Shown here piece by piece: positions 50,472 through 58,941 of a DNA stretch of 64,000 nt (position 1 is the stretch's first letter; each line of letters starts with the position of its first letter). The notes below the pieces were generated by a model that was given only the letters and a program-made list of their open reading frames with translations, was not told the origin of the DNA and made no database searches. A program made the translations under genes and the position numbers. The stretch covers positions 155,993-219,992 of the forward strand of contig JAGBFG010000043.1 of the NCBI GenBank assembly GCA_017936565.1, given 5' to 3'. Source of the DNA: Clostridia bacterium. Its GTDB lineage: Bacteria; Bacillota; Clostridia; Oscillospirales; CAG-272.

Positions 50472-51569
50472 ATGATAAAATCCGAACCAATAGGAAGCGC
50501 CAAGCGCATTATGAGCAACCCTTTAAGCAAGCACAATTATTTCGGCTGGCCCACCGTTGCCCGCCTGCAAAACGGAAAATTGGCAGCAGTAGCATCGGGC
50601 TTTCGCCTCGCTCACGTTTGCCCCTTCGGGCAGGTGGTGATATCTTACAGCGAGGACGAGGGCGAAACCTTCACCCGCCCCGCCGTTGCCTTTGACACCC
50701 CGCTTGACGACAGGGATGCGGGCATTCTTCCCTTTGGTGAAAAGGGCGTGATGCTGACATCCTTTAATAATTCGGTGAACTATCAGCGCAGCTACTGTAT
50801 CAATTATTCGGGCTCTTCCCCTTATATACTCGGGTATCTTGACACCGTCAAAAAAGAAGAGGAGGCGGTATTTTTAGGCGCGACCTACGCCATAAGCCGC
50901 GACGGCGGCTTCACCTTTGGCGAGGTAAAGCGAGCCCCCGTTTCTTCTCCCCACGGTCCTTGTCTGCTTTCCGACGGCACCGTGCTCTTTGCGGGCTGTG
51001 AAATACAAGAGGACAAGGACAGGCAGATGGATATGACGAAGATTACCGCCTTTGCCTTCTATCCCGCCGAGGAAAGATGGGAAAAGCGCGGCTCTGTTCC
51101 TTCCGTTGACGGCTATACCTTCTGCGAGGCGCACGCCGTGGAAGCGAAGGACGGGACGCTTCTCTGCTTTATCCGTGTACAAGGTGGCGGCGGCTAGGTG
51201 TCCGACCAAAAATTCACCGTCTACCAAGCAGAATCTCATGATGGCGGCAAAACATGGTCCCCTGCCCACCAAATCCTTGGTGACTTCGGCGGCGCCCCGC
51301 CGCACGCGCTTTGTCTTCCCACTGGCAGAGTTGTTTTGACCTACGGCGTCCGTGTTGCACCCTTTTGCATTCGCGCCAAGGTCAGCGATGACTGCGGCAA
51401 GAGCTGGAGTAACGAGGTCGATGTTTCCATCAACGGCGTTTCCCCCGACCTTGGCTATCCCTCAACCGTGGCGCTTTCGGACGGAAGCCTTCTTTCCGTT
51501 TTCTACGCCCACAGAGAAGAGGGTGCGCCCGCCGAAATCTTCGCGCAAAAATGGAAGCTCATCGATTAA
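50472..51569 (+). pseudogene. Exo-alpha-sialidase-like BNR-repeat protein with an in-frame amber stop
   Basis: The frame is open from 50472 to 51569 except for a single TAG at 51195-51197 (codon 242). Both halves are clearly one protein of the sialidase superfamily, with Asp-box repeats SEDEGETF (60-67) and SRDGGFTF before the stop and SHDGGKTW and SDDCGKSW after it. No signal peptide is seen. Reading resumes in the same frame with VSDQKFTVYQ, so this is a nonsense substitution and not a frameshift. TAG is used as an ordinary stop at the end of spoIIIAB, so recoding is unlikely. Mutation or a base error are the main options. Confidence 0.8.
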
Positions 51570-51583
51570 ACCTCTTCAAAAAG

Positions 51584-51629
51584 AAAAGCACCTATGAAAA
51601 CGGCTCTTCGTTCTCATAAGTGCTTTTTG
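51584..51629. terminator. Bidirectional terminator between the sialidase and rhamnosidase genes
   Basis: AAAAGCAC-x-ATGA pairs with TCAT-x-GTGCTTTT around a small loop, with T runs on both sides. Confidence 0.75.
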
Positions 51630-51646
51630 TTTTGCTTTTTTAAGGA

Positions 51647-53584
51647 TTAGCCCTCTTTCTTTTGGGCAAGCAGATGATAATAGTAAACAGGCATTGCGCT
51701 CCAACCGTGGCAAAGACTGCCCGCATTGCTGAAATCGCTCGCGCCCTTTTCCGTTTCCCAGAAGGCAGTTGCGCCCTCATCCAGCATCTTCTTGTATTTG
51801 CTGTTGATATCATCCAAAATAACCTCTGCATAGCGCGCCTTATCTATCTTCAAAAGCGCATCGTACTTGAAGCATATCATGCTAAGCGAGGTCTTGATAA
51901 AGCGGTTGTCGGCAAGCATCTGGCAAATTCTGTCTGCCTCTTCGCCACGAGCCGCGCCGCAAAGAACCGCCAAGGCGTTAACAAGCTCAAATTCTCTGTC
52001 GTCATCCACAGCCATGCGGTAAATGCCGCGCTCGGCATCATAAAACTTCGCGCGAATGGCGCGGTTTATTTCCTTGGCAATGGCGCTGTAATCTCTTTCA
52101 AGCCCAAGCATTTCGCACATCTCTCCTAAGTAAGAGAGTGCCAAGGAGCAAAGGCAGTTCATCATCGCATCTTCACGCACCGCCTTTTCCGCAGGTGTCG
52201 TTCCCGTCAAGCCGTCCACCCATTCATAGAAATTCCAGTGCTGCTTTTCGATGAAGTTTTGCACCAAGCCGTTTTCTCTGCGCGCCAAAAAGACCGCCAT
52301 AATCGATTCAAGCTTTGGCATAATCTCTTGTATGAGAGTAAGGTCCTTGCTGTATTTCGTGTATTCGTATACTTCTGTAAAATAATGAAGCGAAAAGGAA
52401 GGAATCGCCAAATTCGCGGTGGTGGGGAAGCAAATGGACAAAAGCCCATCGCTTCTGTTGTCCTTGCTCATCAAATAGAGGCAGGAACGGGGGAAGGCGT
52501 ATTCGCCAAAGGCGTAATAGCCGCAAATAATCTGGTTTCTGCTATCCATAGCGTAAAGCGCCTGCTCGCGCCAGGGGCAGTCCTCATAATGCTCGTGCAT
52601 ACAAAGGATCAGCGTTCTGACGGACGTGTCGTATACCCTTTGCACCAGACTGTCCTCAAAAGCAACGGGAAGCTCTGTTAAGGGATAATCGCAAGGGATA
52701 ACCGTCAGCTCCTCTACGGAAAGCGGCTCTTGGGAATGAATTTCAAGGTATCGAAGCCCAAGTCTTCTGAAATAGTTGGTGTATGCGGTAACACCCTCGC
52801 CCACCGTCACCTCAACGCTGAAATCACGCCCGTTAATTCTCTGGCGCACCTTGCCGTCAATGATATGCTCACCAAAGGCAATTTCTAACTTTTGTTTACA
52901 TTCGGATTTCACGCGGAAGGAAAGATAGCCAACGGTCTCTTCTCCCAAATCGTACAGATAAAAGCCGTCCTCTTCCTTCACCACGGTTGACGCGTGCTTC
53001 TCTTTCAGAACGAGCTTTTTGATGGGGCGCTTGTATAAGGGCAGGTCTTGGTCAAGCACACGGCTCTTGGCAAATCCGTCAAGCTCTCCCTCTTTCCAGT
53101 TGTCCTCAGCGGTGCAATCGTAGCGGAAGCTGTAACCGAGCTGAACGGTAATCAGCTTGCAAACCTCGCCTACATACGCGCGGCTTTTTCTGGAAAGCAC
53201 GTCTTCGCCCGAAGCTGCGCAAAGTCTTCCCTCGCTCGTCACCTCAAACAGCAAAGAGGGCTGTATGGCGTAATAGGACATATTTTCGTGCCCATAATAC
53301 CAAACGACTATCGCCAGCTTGTTTTTGCCCGCGTGGCAGTAACGGGAAATGTCGATTTCATCATATACCTTATAATGCGGGAAATCGGGATACTGCCCCG
53401 ACTCAACAAAAACACCGTTGATAAACAGCGTGTAATTGGAGTCCACCGAGATTTTCATTGTTGCCTTCGGTTCATCCAAATCAAATTCCGTATAAAATTC
53501 GCTGTACGCGTCCTTGGTCACAGGCGTATCTGACCAAATCCACTTTGCAGAAGCGTGAAACGGAAAAGCCTTTTCGTTTGCCAT
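51647..53584 (-). CDS. Alpha-L-rhamnosidase-like (GH78) glycoside hydrolase
   Basis: This 645-residue protein has N-terminal beta-sandwich domains (about 10-220, starting ASAKWIWSD) and an (alpha/alpha)6 barrel. The barrel has HYEDCPWREQALYAMDSR near residue 340, typical of the GH78 rhamnosidase catalytic region with its conserved acid residues, and later EWVDGLTG and DEGATAFWETEKGA segments. It has no signal peptide and is shorter than full GH78 enzymes of 800-1000 residues, so it probably acts on small imported rhamnosides. It is cotranscribed with the deacetylase gene upstream. Confidence 0.82.
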   Translation of the reverse strand: MANEKAFPFHASAKWIWSDTPVTKDAYSEFYTEFDLDEPKATMKISVDSNYTLFINGVFVESGQYPDFPHYKVYDEIDISRYCHAGKNKLAIVVWYYGHENMSYYAIQPSLLFEVTSEGRLCAASGEDVLSRKSRAYVGEVCKLITVQLGYSFRYDCTAEDNWKEGELDGFAKSRVLDQDLPLYKRPIKKLVLKEKHASTVVKEEDGFYLYDLGEETVGYLSFRVKSECKQKLEIAFGEHIIDGKVRQRINGRDFSVEVTVGEGVTAYTNYFRRLGLRYLEIHSQEPLSVEELTVIPCDYPLTELPVAFEDSLVQRVYDTSVRTLILCMHEHYEDCPWREQALYAMDSRNQIICGYYAFGEYAFPRSCLYLMSKDNRSDGLLSICFPTTANLAIPSFSLHYFTEVYEYTKYSKDLTLIQEIMPKLESIMAVFLARRENGLVQNFIEKQHWNFYEWVDGLTGTTPAEKAVREDAMMNCLCSLALSYLGEMCEMLGLERDYSAIAKEINRAIRAKFYDAERGIYRMAVDDDREFELVNALAVLCGAARGEEADRICQMLADNRFIKTSLSMICFKYDALLKIDKARYAEVILDDINSKYKKMLDEGATAFWETEKGASDFSNAGSLCHGWSAMPVYYYHLLAQKKEG

Positions 53585-53654
53585 AACTCGTATCTCCTTT
53601 GATATGTTCTTCTTGTTTTTATGTCATTTGTTGCGTTTATCTGATTTGTGCGTT

Positions 53655-54362
53655 TTATCCAAGCATGCCAAAATGCTCAAAAACCTCGCGGTTCGTGCCG
53701 TAAAAAATATCGTTCTTGCCGCTGATCCGTTGCAAGAAATCCTCAAATTTGTCCCACGTGTCGTGAATATCAAACTCAAAGGTATGCCCCCATATGTAAA
53801 AAATGGCAGGGGCGTCGGCTTCCATCTCCAAGAAGCGCTCTGCAAGCGAAAGCATTGTATCCCACTCCTCGTGGTGATAAACCGTCGGCTTGTATCGCAA
53901 TAGCTCCGCCTGTGGAGCAAAGGAATGCGAAGAGGCGTAAGCCCGAGCATACTTGATGCCCGTGTGGCGTCTTATCACGTCAACCACCCGATCATTATGA
54001 TTCTGACCGCCAAAGGGATATGCCATACCGACAACCTCATACCCCACAAGCTCCGACAGGCGGAGTCTGTCCTCTTCCACCTCTTTTATAATCTCCTCAT
54101 CGGAAAGAGTGGGCAAAAGCGGATGCGTTCTTGTGTGCGCGGCGACCTCGTGCCCCTCGTAAACGGCCTTGACCTCTGCCGCTTTCCATTTGGTATGGTT
54201 GACCGTTGCGCCCTCGCGCAAAAGGCTTCCCTCTTTTCCCAAAAGCGCGGAATTGAGGTTAAAGGTTCCCTTTAAGCCGTATTTATTCAATATTTCTATT
54301 AAGCGTCTGTCTTGGGTTATTCCGTCATCGTAACTGAACGTCACGGCTTTCATTTTTTTCAT
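53655..54362 (-). CDS. Polysaccharide deacetylase family protein
   Basis: This 235-residue NodB-type deacetylase opens with MKKMKAVTFSYDDG, in which the second D is the catalytic base. HTRTHPLLP supplies the metal histidines, and YPFGG and YIWGHTFEF the later motifs. There is no signal peptide, and the substrate is unknown (carbohydrate esters or N-acetyl sugars). GGGGAG precedes the ATG at 54360-54362, and a longer upstream frame was rejected. It heads an operon with the rhamnosidase gene. Confidence 0.85.
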   Translation of the reverse strand: MKKMKAVTFSYDDGITQDRRLIEILNKYGLKGTFNLNSALLGKEGSLLREGATVNHTKWKAAEVKAVYEGHEVAAHTRTHPLLPTLSDEEIIKEVEEDRLRLSELVGYEVVGMAYPFGGQNHNDRVVDVIRRHTGIKYARAYASSHSFAPQAELLRYKPTVYHHEEWDTMLSLAERFLEMEADAPAIFYIWGHTFEFDIHDTWDKFEDFLQRISGKNDIFYGTNREVFEHFGMLG

Positions 54363-54393
54363 CGCGTGTTTCTCCCCAATAAAATCCACCCCC

Positions 54394-54422
54394 ATCATAA
54401 CACAAAGCGCCCTGCATGTCAA
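54394..54422 (-). promoter_or_regulatory. Promoter of the deacetylase-rhamnosidase operon
   Basis: Perfect minus-strand TTGACA (complement of 54417-54422), a 17-base spacer and TATGAT (complement of 54394-54399). Confidence 0.75.
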
Positions 54423-54509
54423 GGAAAAAGTTGTTTTTTTGCCTGCTTTTATCCTGTTTTTTTCGATTTGCAAAGGACGCGGCAGACGGGAAACTGCCCT
54501 TTCTCTCTC

Positions 54510-54538
54510 TTGACTTTTTCCCCGCTTCGTGCTACAAT
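54510..54538 (+). promoter_or_regulatory. Promoter of the histidine phosphatase gene
   Basis: TTGACT (54510-54515), a 17-base spacer ending GTGC, and TACAAT (54533-54538). Confidence 0.75.
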
Positions 54539-54584
54539 ACACAGGTACATTCCGCCCCAAGCAAGAGGGCGCAGGAGGATTAAA

Positions 54585-55226
54585 ATGTCTTGTCATATCA
54601 TTCTTGTCCGTCACGGGCAAAGCGAGGGAAACGAGAAAAGAGTCTTTTGCGGGCATCTGGATTGGGATATCACGCCGCTTGGCGTCAAGCAGGCAGAGCG
54701 CGTCTGCGAATATCTCAAAGGCCGAAAAATTGACGCCATTTTCAGCAGCGACTTAATGCGCGCCTATCATACCGCAGAGCCGCTTTCCCGCGTCCTGCAT
54801 CTTCCCATTACCAAAAGCAAGCGGTTAAGAGAGCTTTTTGCGGGCGATTGGGAAGGAAAATCAGTCAGCACCCTGCTTTCCGACTTTTCCGCATCCTTTG
54901 CCGTCTGGAAAAGCAATATCGGTCTTGCGCACCCCGAGAACGGCGAAAGCGTCATGGAAGTGCAAACAAGAGTTTACAAAAAATTGACCGAGCTTGCCCA
55001 AGAAAACGAGGGCAAAACCATCGCCGTCTTTACCCACGCAACACCCATTCGGTCCTTTTTTGCTTTTGTGCGTGGTATGGCGTGCGAGGAAATGAAGCAT
55101 TTGCCTTGGGCAAGCAATGCCTCTGTCAGCGAGGTCGTGTTTGAGGACGGTGCGTTCCAAGAAATTTCTTACAGCACCGATGACTTTATGGGCGAGCTTG
55201 TTTCCTACGTGCCTAAAAGCATGTAA
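54585..55226 (+). CDS. Histidine phosphatase (phosphoglycerate mutase-like) family protein
   Basis: This 213-residue enzyme has the active-site LVRHGQSEGN at its N-terminus (phosphorylated histidine), a second catalytic segment (ELFAGDWEGKS with the proton-donor E), and the C-terminal VFTHATPIRSF histidine. Family members include CobC and broad phosphatases; no cobalamin gene is close, so the substrate is open. AGGAGG precedes the ATG. Confidence 0.88.
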   Translation: MSCHIILVRHGQSEGNEKRVFCGHLDWDITPLGVKQAERVCEYLKGRKIDAIFSSDLMRAYHTAEPLSRVLHLPITKSKRLRELFAGDWEGKSVSTLLSDFSASFAVWKSNIGLAHPENGESVMEVQTRVYKKLTELAQENEGKTIAVFTHATPIRSFFAFVRGMACEEMKHLPWASNASVSEVVFEDGAFQEISYSTDDFMGELVSYVPKSM

Positions 55227-55258
55227 TTACCCCAAAGCACTGAAAAAAGAGAAGCAAT

Positions 55259-55506
55259 ATGTCAGAAGATACCTTTTTAGATCTTTTTGCGTTTTGCTCC
55301 GATTTTCTTGGGGAAATCGTGCATCACGATACCCTCGGAAAAGGGAAAATCATCAAAATAAACCTGTATACCCTTACCGTTGGTTCGGCACGCGAAAAAC
55401 CCTTTCCTTCCCTTACCCCGATGCCTTTAAGAGCCTTTTGCAATTTGATAACGAGGGGCTTCAACAAAGAATGGAAGATTTTTTCGCCTGCTGCGCGCCG
55501 CAGTAA
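55259..55506 (+). pseudogene. Small conserved-looking protein with a one-base frameshift
   Basis: The start MSEDTFLDLFAFCSDFLGEIVHHDTLGKGKIIKIN has AAAGAGAAG in front. The frame as written continues to 55546 with an unlikely tail. Adding one A to the five A's at 55395-55399 switches to AREKTLSFPYPDAFKSLLQFDNEG, ending at the TAA at 55504-55506, for 82 residues. That ending resembles the tail of small clostridial 'gene-length-and-value' domain proteins seen with surface or helicase proteins, but no family is claimed. It sits 32 bases after the histidine phosphatase gene, in the same operon. Confidence 0.6.
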
Positions 55507-55524
55507 TACCGCTTTAATGAAGAC

Positions 55525-55565
55525 AAAAAAATGGCGTTGTGCTTAAAGGCACAACGCCATTTTTT
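55525..55565. terminator. Bidirectional terminator
   Basis: ATGGCGTTGTGC pairs with GCACAACGCCAT around TTAAAG, with A and T tracts on both sides. It serves the small gene (+) and the serine dehydratase gene (-). Confidence 0.9.
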
Positions 55566-56992
55566 CAAAAAACGATTTTGGCAAGCCCCGCCTCAGAGGT
55601 TTCCTTATAGGATACCGATATATCTCTTCCCGTTTCCTTCATTGTCTTAATCACCTTATCCAGAGAAATTTTGCGTGAATCCCATAAGAAGCTCGCAAGG
55701 CTCACAGCGTTAATGGCGCGCATAGCAGCAACGGCATTGCGCTCAATGCAAGGAATTTGCACAAGCCCGCAAATGGGGTCACAGGTCAGCCCCAGATGAT
55801 GCTCAATCGCGATTTCCGCGGCGTATTCAATCTTGTCAATGTCGAGCAAAAACAATTCTCCAAGCGCCGAAGCCGCCATTGCGCAGGCGCTGCCGATTTC
55901 CGCCTGACAGCCGCATTCCGCTCCTGAAATGGACGCATTCGTTTTGATTAAATTTCCAACAATTCCCGCGGTAATAAGCGCTTGTATGATTTGCTTGTCG
56001 CTATATTTGTTTTGCTGCTGCTGATAATAAAGCACCGCGGGCAACACCCCCGCTGAGCCGCAGGTAGGCGCTGTGGCAATTTGCTCTCCTGATGCGTTTT
56101 GCTCACTCACCGCAAACGCAAAGGCACAAACCATACGGTTTTCGCGTGTTTGCACGCTTTCGTCTATATGCTGGTTCTGCAAGAGAGCCTTCGCTTTTTT
56201 CTTGACGGACAGTCCGCCCGGCAAAACCCCCTCATCGGCAAGCCCACGGGCGATAGCGCTCTTCATCACGCCCCATACCTTCTCCATATACGCCAAGAAG
56301 CCCGCGCCTTCCCGTTCTGTCGCATATTCCCATAAACGAAGCGAATGCGCCTTGCAGTATGCCGCAATATCGCTGAATTTGTGCTCCTTATATATATCGA
56401 GCGTTTGAGCCACGTTCTCGTCTTCAAAGCAAACGCTTCCCCCGCCAACGCTCACAACTCTCGCTCTCGCTATCTCCGTTCCGTCTCTTTTTCCGATGAT
56501 ATCCATGGTGTTTGGATGAGGAAGATCCGTTTCCATGACGTTAAAAACAACCTGGCAGGGAAAAGGCGCAATCGTTTTCTGAATGACCCTATCCGTACCA
56601 TGACCCTTGCCCGTTTTGGCAAGTGAGCCGTACAAAACGACCTCAACCTCATTGACATCAGGATGCTGCTCCATAAAAGTCTTGCAAGCTCTTTCGGGTC
56701 CCATCGTATGCGAGCTTGAAGGACCTCTGCCAATCTTAAAAAGCTCTACAAGAGATTGCATTCCTTGGCTTTCTTCCCCTTTTTCTGCCTGCGCGGCAGA
56801 CAAAAAATCCTCTATGCCGACACAAAAAAGGCGCGAAAGCGCAATAAGATGGCTGGCAGAGGGCTGTGAATAGCCCAGCTCCCATTTGGAAATGGCTCTG
56901 TCGCTTATACCCAGCTGATGAGCCAGCTCTTGCTGTGACAGCCCTTGCTTTATTCTTAAATCTCTTATCCTCTGCGGGTTGATTTTTTGCAT
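55565..56992 (-). CDS. L-serine dehydratase with a fused N-terminal helix-turn-helix domain
   Basis: The enzyme part is the single-chain [4Fe-4S] L-serine ammonia-lyase that converts serine to pyruvate and ammonia. The beta domain carries GRGPSSSHTMGPERA (about 85-100), and the alpha domain carries the iron-sulfur cysteines in ECGCQAEIGSAC and CDPICGLVQIPC. Before it, residues 1-65 form a full xenobiotic-response-type HTH (LSQQELAHQLGISDRAISKWELGYSQPS, ending VGIEDFL). The fused chain is 475 residues. The second of two close ATGs (56990-56992) was chosen because AAAGGA is too near the first. The HTH may make the enzyme a trigger regulator or be a recent fusion. Confidence 0.87.
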   Translation of the reverse strand: MQKINPQRIRDLRIKQGLSQQELAHQLGISDRAISKWELGYSQPSASHLIALSRLFCVGIEDFLSAAQAEKGEESQGMQSLVELFKIGRGPSSSHTMGPERACKTFMEQHPDVNEVEVVLYGSLAKTGKGHGTDRVIQKTIAPFPCQVVFNVMETDLPHPNTMDIIGKRDGTEIARARVVSVGGGSVCFEDENVAQTLDIYKEHKFSDIAAYCKAHSLRLWEYATEREGAGFLAYMEKVWGVMKSAIARGLADEGVLPGGLSVKKKAKALLQNQHIDESVQTRENRMVCAFAFAVSEQNASGEQIATAPTCGSAGVLPAVLYYQQQQNKYSDKQIIQALITAGIVGNLIKTNASISGAECGCQAEIGSACAMAASALGELFLLDIDKIEYAAEIAIEHHLGLTCDPICGLVQIPCIERNAVAAMRAINAVSLASFLWDSRKISLDKVIKTMKETGRDISVSYKETSEAGLAKIVF

Positions 56993-57135
56993 GCTTGCGA
57001 ACATTCCTTTCTCTGTAAAGGCGGTCTTGCTTTTCGTCTTTAACCGTCTTTCTTTTTTCGGTAAATGATGGGTGTTCGATTATATTATACATAAAATTGT
57101 TCCAACTATAAAGGGTTTTAAGAAAATTTCTCACA

Positions 57136-57166
57136 GAAAAGCCTCAACCAACGGTTGAGGCTTTTC
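57136..57166 (-). terminator. Terminator of the HpcH aldolase gene
   Basis: AAAAGCCTCAACC-AAC-GGTTGAGGCTTTT, with T's on both strands. Confidence 0.9.
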
Positions 57167-57214
57167 TTTTGGAGAGCGCCGCACCTGAACGCTTCCGCTA
57201 TCCTTCCATATCCC

Positions 57215-57994
57215 TCACGGACAGGCTTTTTCATTATGCTTTTTCATGTTCGCCAAGGTTTCTGTGGCAGAGGTATAAACAAAATTCCAGTCAGCCCCCG
57301 CAAACAAAATATCAATATCAAAGTCCGACCAGCGGCGAATACTTTCCTCGTCCATTCCGCCCGCAATACCGATAAGCTTGCCATGCCCTCTTAAAACGCG
57401 TATCGCCCTTTCCATTTGCGCGTGCGTTTTCTCGCCAAAAACGTTCATAAAATCGCCAAGCGAGCCCGAAAGGTCGTTAGGACCGAAAATACATCCATCA
57501 AGATGGGGGATTTCCGCTATTTCTTCTAACTCCTCAATACAGGACAGGTGCTCTATCTGTATAAAGCGGCAAAGGTCAAGGCTCTCTTTTTCCGCGTAGT
57601 CCTTGGCATTTTTTGCACCGTACCCAATCGCCCGCATCGGTCCAAAGCCACGGGTGCCAAGCGGCGGATACAGGGTCGATTCAATGAGCGCCCTTGCTTC
57701 CTTATAGGTATGTACCATAGGAAAAATAACCGCATCTGGTCCCATTTCAAGAATTTTTTTGGTGGCGGTCAGATCGTCCTGCGGCAACCTCACCACCGAG
57801 GCGATATAAGCCGAGAGGGCAGCATTTATATGGCAAAGCACGTCCTTATAAGACATATAGGTATGCTCCATATCAATCCAAACCGCATCATACCCAACTC
57901 TTCCCATAATCTCGCACATACAAGGCTCTGTCAGGCTCACGAGCGTTCCCAAGAGCCTGCGCCCCTTTGCCAATTTTTCTCTGAGTAAATTCAT
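57215..57994 (-). CDS. HpcH/HpaI family aldolase
   Basis: This 259-residue metal-dependent class II aldolase of the 2-dehydro-3-deoxy-sugar-acid type has the GYDAVWIDMEHTYMS motif (about 32-46), VRLP with the catalytic arginine, MGPDAVIFPMVHTYKEA, and GPNDLSGSLGDF near 172-183. Relatives split 2-keto-3-deoxy-rhamnonate or -glucarate into pyruvate plus an aldehyde. It is last in an operon with MATE, AraM and GH43 genes, so it may handle sugar acids from released monosaccharides. Confidence 0.88.
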   Translation of the reverse strand: MNLLREKLAKGRRLLGTLVSLTEPCMCEIMGRVGYDAVWIDMEHTYMSYKDVLCHINAALSAYIASVVRLPQDDLTATKKILEMGPDAVIFPMVHTYKEARALIESTLYPPLGTRGFGPMRAIGYGAKNAKDYAEKESLDLCRFIQIEHLSCIEELEEIAEIPHLDGCIFGPNDLSGSLGDFMNVFGEKTHAQMERAIRVLRGHGKLIGIAGGMDEESIRRWSDFDIDILFAGADWNFVYTSATETLANMKKHNEKACP

Positions 57995-58023
57995 TCGTTT
58001 TCCCCCTTTGATAAAATCCTATG

Positions 58024-58917
58024 TTAAAGCTCAGGCTTGCCGAATACAGGCGCATCGTTTTTATCCCAAGAGAACGGCTGAGCGAACACGCTTCTGCCGC
58101 CCCATCCCGTGCCCGATGCCAGATTGGCGTGATATACGATATAATCCATCTCTTCCCCGTTCTCGCTCACCGTCGTGAAGGAGCAGTGCCCGGGACCAAA
58201 GACGGCGTCCGTTTTTTCGAACACCGCGCTCTGACGCTTGCGCCAATTTCGGATATCCAAAATATCGTTGCCAACCTCAAAGGTTAACAGCCCCAAGCAA
58301 TATGCGTCCTTTTGGCTGTCATTGGCAGAATAAACCACGTGAATTTTATTTCCCCGATACAAGACCGCAGGTCCCTCATTAACCAATCCCGCGCGGGTTT
58401 CAAAAGGGTATTCAGGCTTTGTCAAGACCGTTACCTTTCCTGTAATAGAGCACGGAGAGGACATCCTCGCGATATACATTTCCTGACACCGCGTCCAAAC
58501 AAAGTATCGCTCGTTTTGATAGTATAGAAGCGTTCCGTCAATGGTCCATTGATTTTCAAGCCCCTCTATCATACCGAGATTCTTGTATGCGCCAAGCGGT
58601 GAATCTCCCTCGCGCATCAGCGCCGTCATCACGTGGCTGTTGTTGCCGTAATCGGGTGAGGCGTAAATATACCATTTGCCGTCAACACGGTGAAGCTCAG
58701 GAGCGTACCAGTCGGGCAACGCGCCCTCTGCCTCGCTGTCGTATACCTGCACCGTTTCACCGCTGCCAATTCCCCATAGAGTTTGGGATTTGGTGATATA
58801 AACGCCCTGACGGTTGGCATAACAGTGATAATAATACCCCTCGTGCCGTATCACATACGGATCCGCCGTGTTTCCCTTTTCGCTGTTATAGATAATAGGA
58901 TTTTGAAACGGTTTCAT
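58024..58917 (-). CDS. Glycoside hydrolase family 43 protein (arabinosidase/xylosidase-like)
   Basis: This 297-residue five-bladed propeller protein has the three GH43 catalytic residues in place: D19 in NTADPYV, a modulating D near residue 127 in WTIDGTLLY, and the acid E near 185 in NEGPAVLY. Ordinary substrates are arabino- or xylo-oligosaccharides. No signal peptide is present, so it is intracellular. It lies between AraM (25 bases away) and the HpcH aldolase gene. Confidence 0.9.
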   Translation of the reverse strand: MKPFQNPIIYNSEKGNTADPYVIRHEGYYYHCYANRQGVYITKSQTLWGIGSGETVQVYDSEAEGALPDWYAPELHRVDGKWYIYASPDYGNNSHVMTALMREGDSPLGAYKNLGMIEGLENQWTIDGTLLYYQNERYFVWTRCQEMYIARMSSPCSITGKVTVLTKPEYPFETRAGLVNEGPAVLYRGNKIHVVYSANDSQKDAYCLGLLTFEVGNDILDIRNWRKRQSAVFEKTDAVFGPGHCSFTTVSENGEEMDYIVYHANLASGTGWGGRSVFAQPFSWDKNDAPVFGKPEL

Positions 58918-58941
58918 ATCTTTACTCCTTTGACTCTCTTT

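Noticed and set aside
51195..51197. TAG as a recoded (pyrrolysine or other) sense codon in the sialidase gene
   Set aside because: TAG ends spoIIIAB in this window, no pyl genes are seen, and sialidases have no need of pyrrolysine. Mutation or a base error is simpler.
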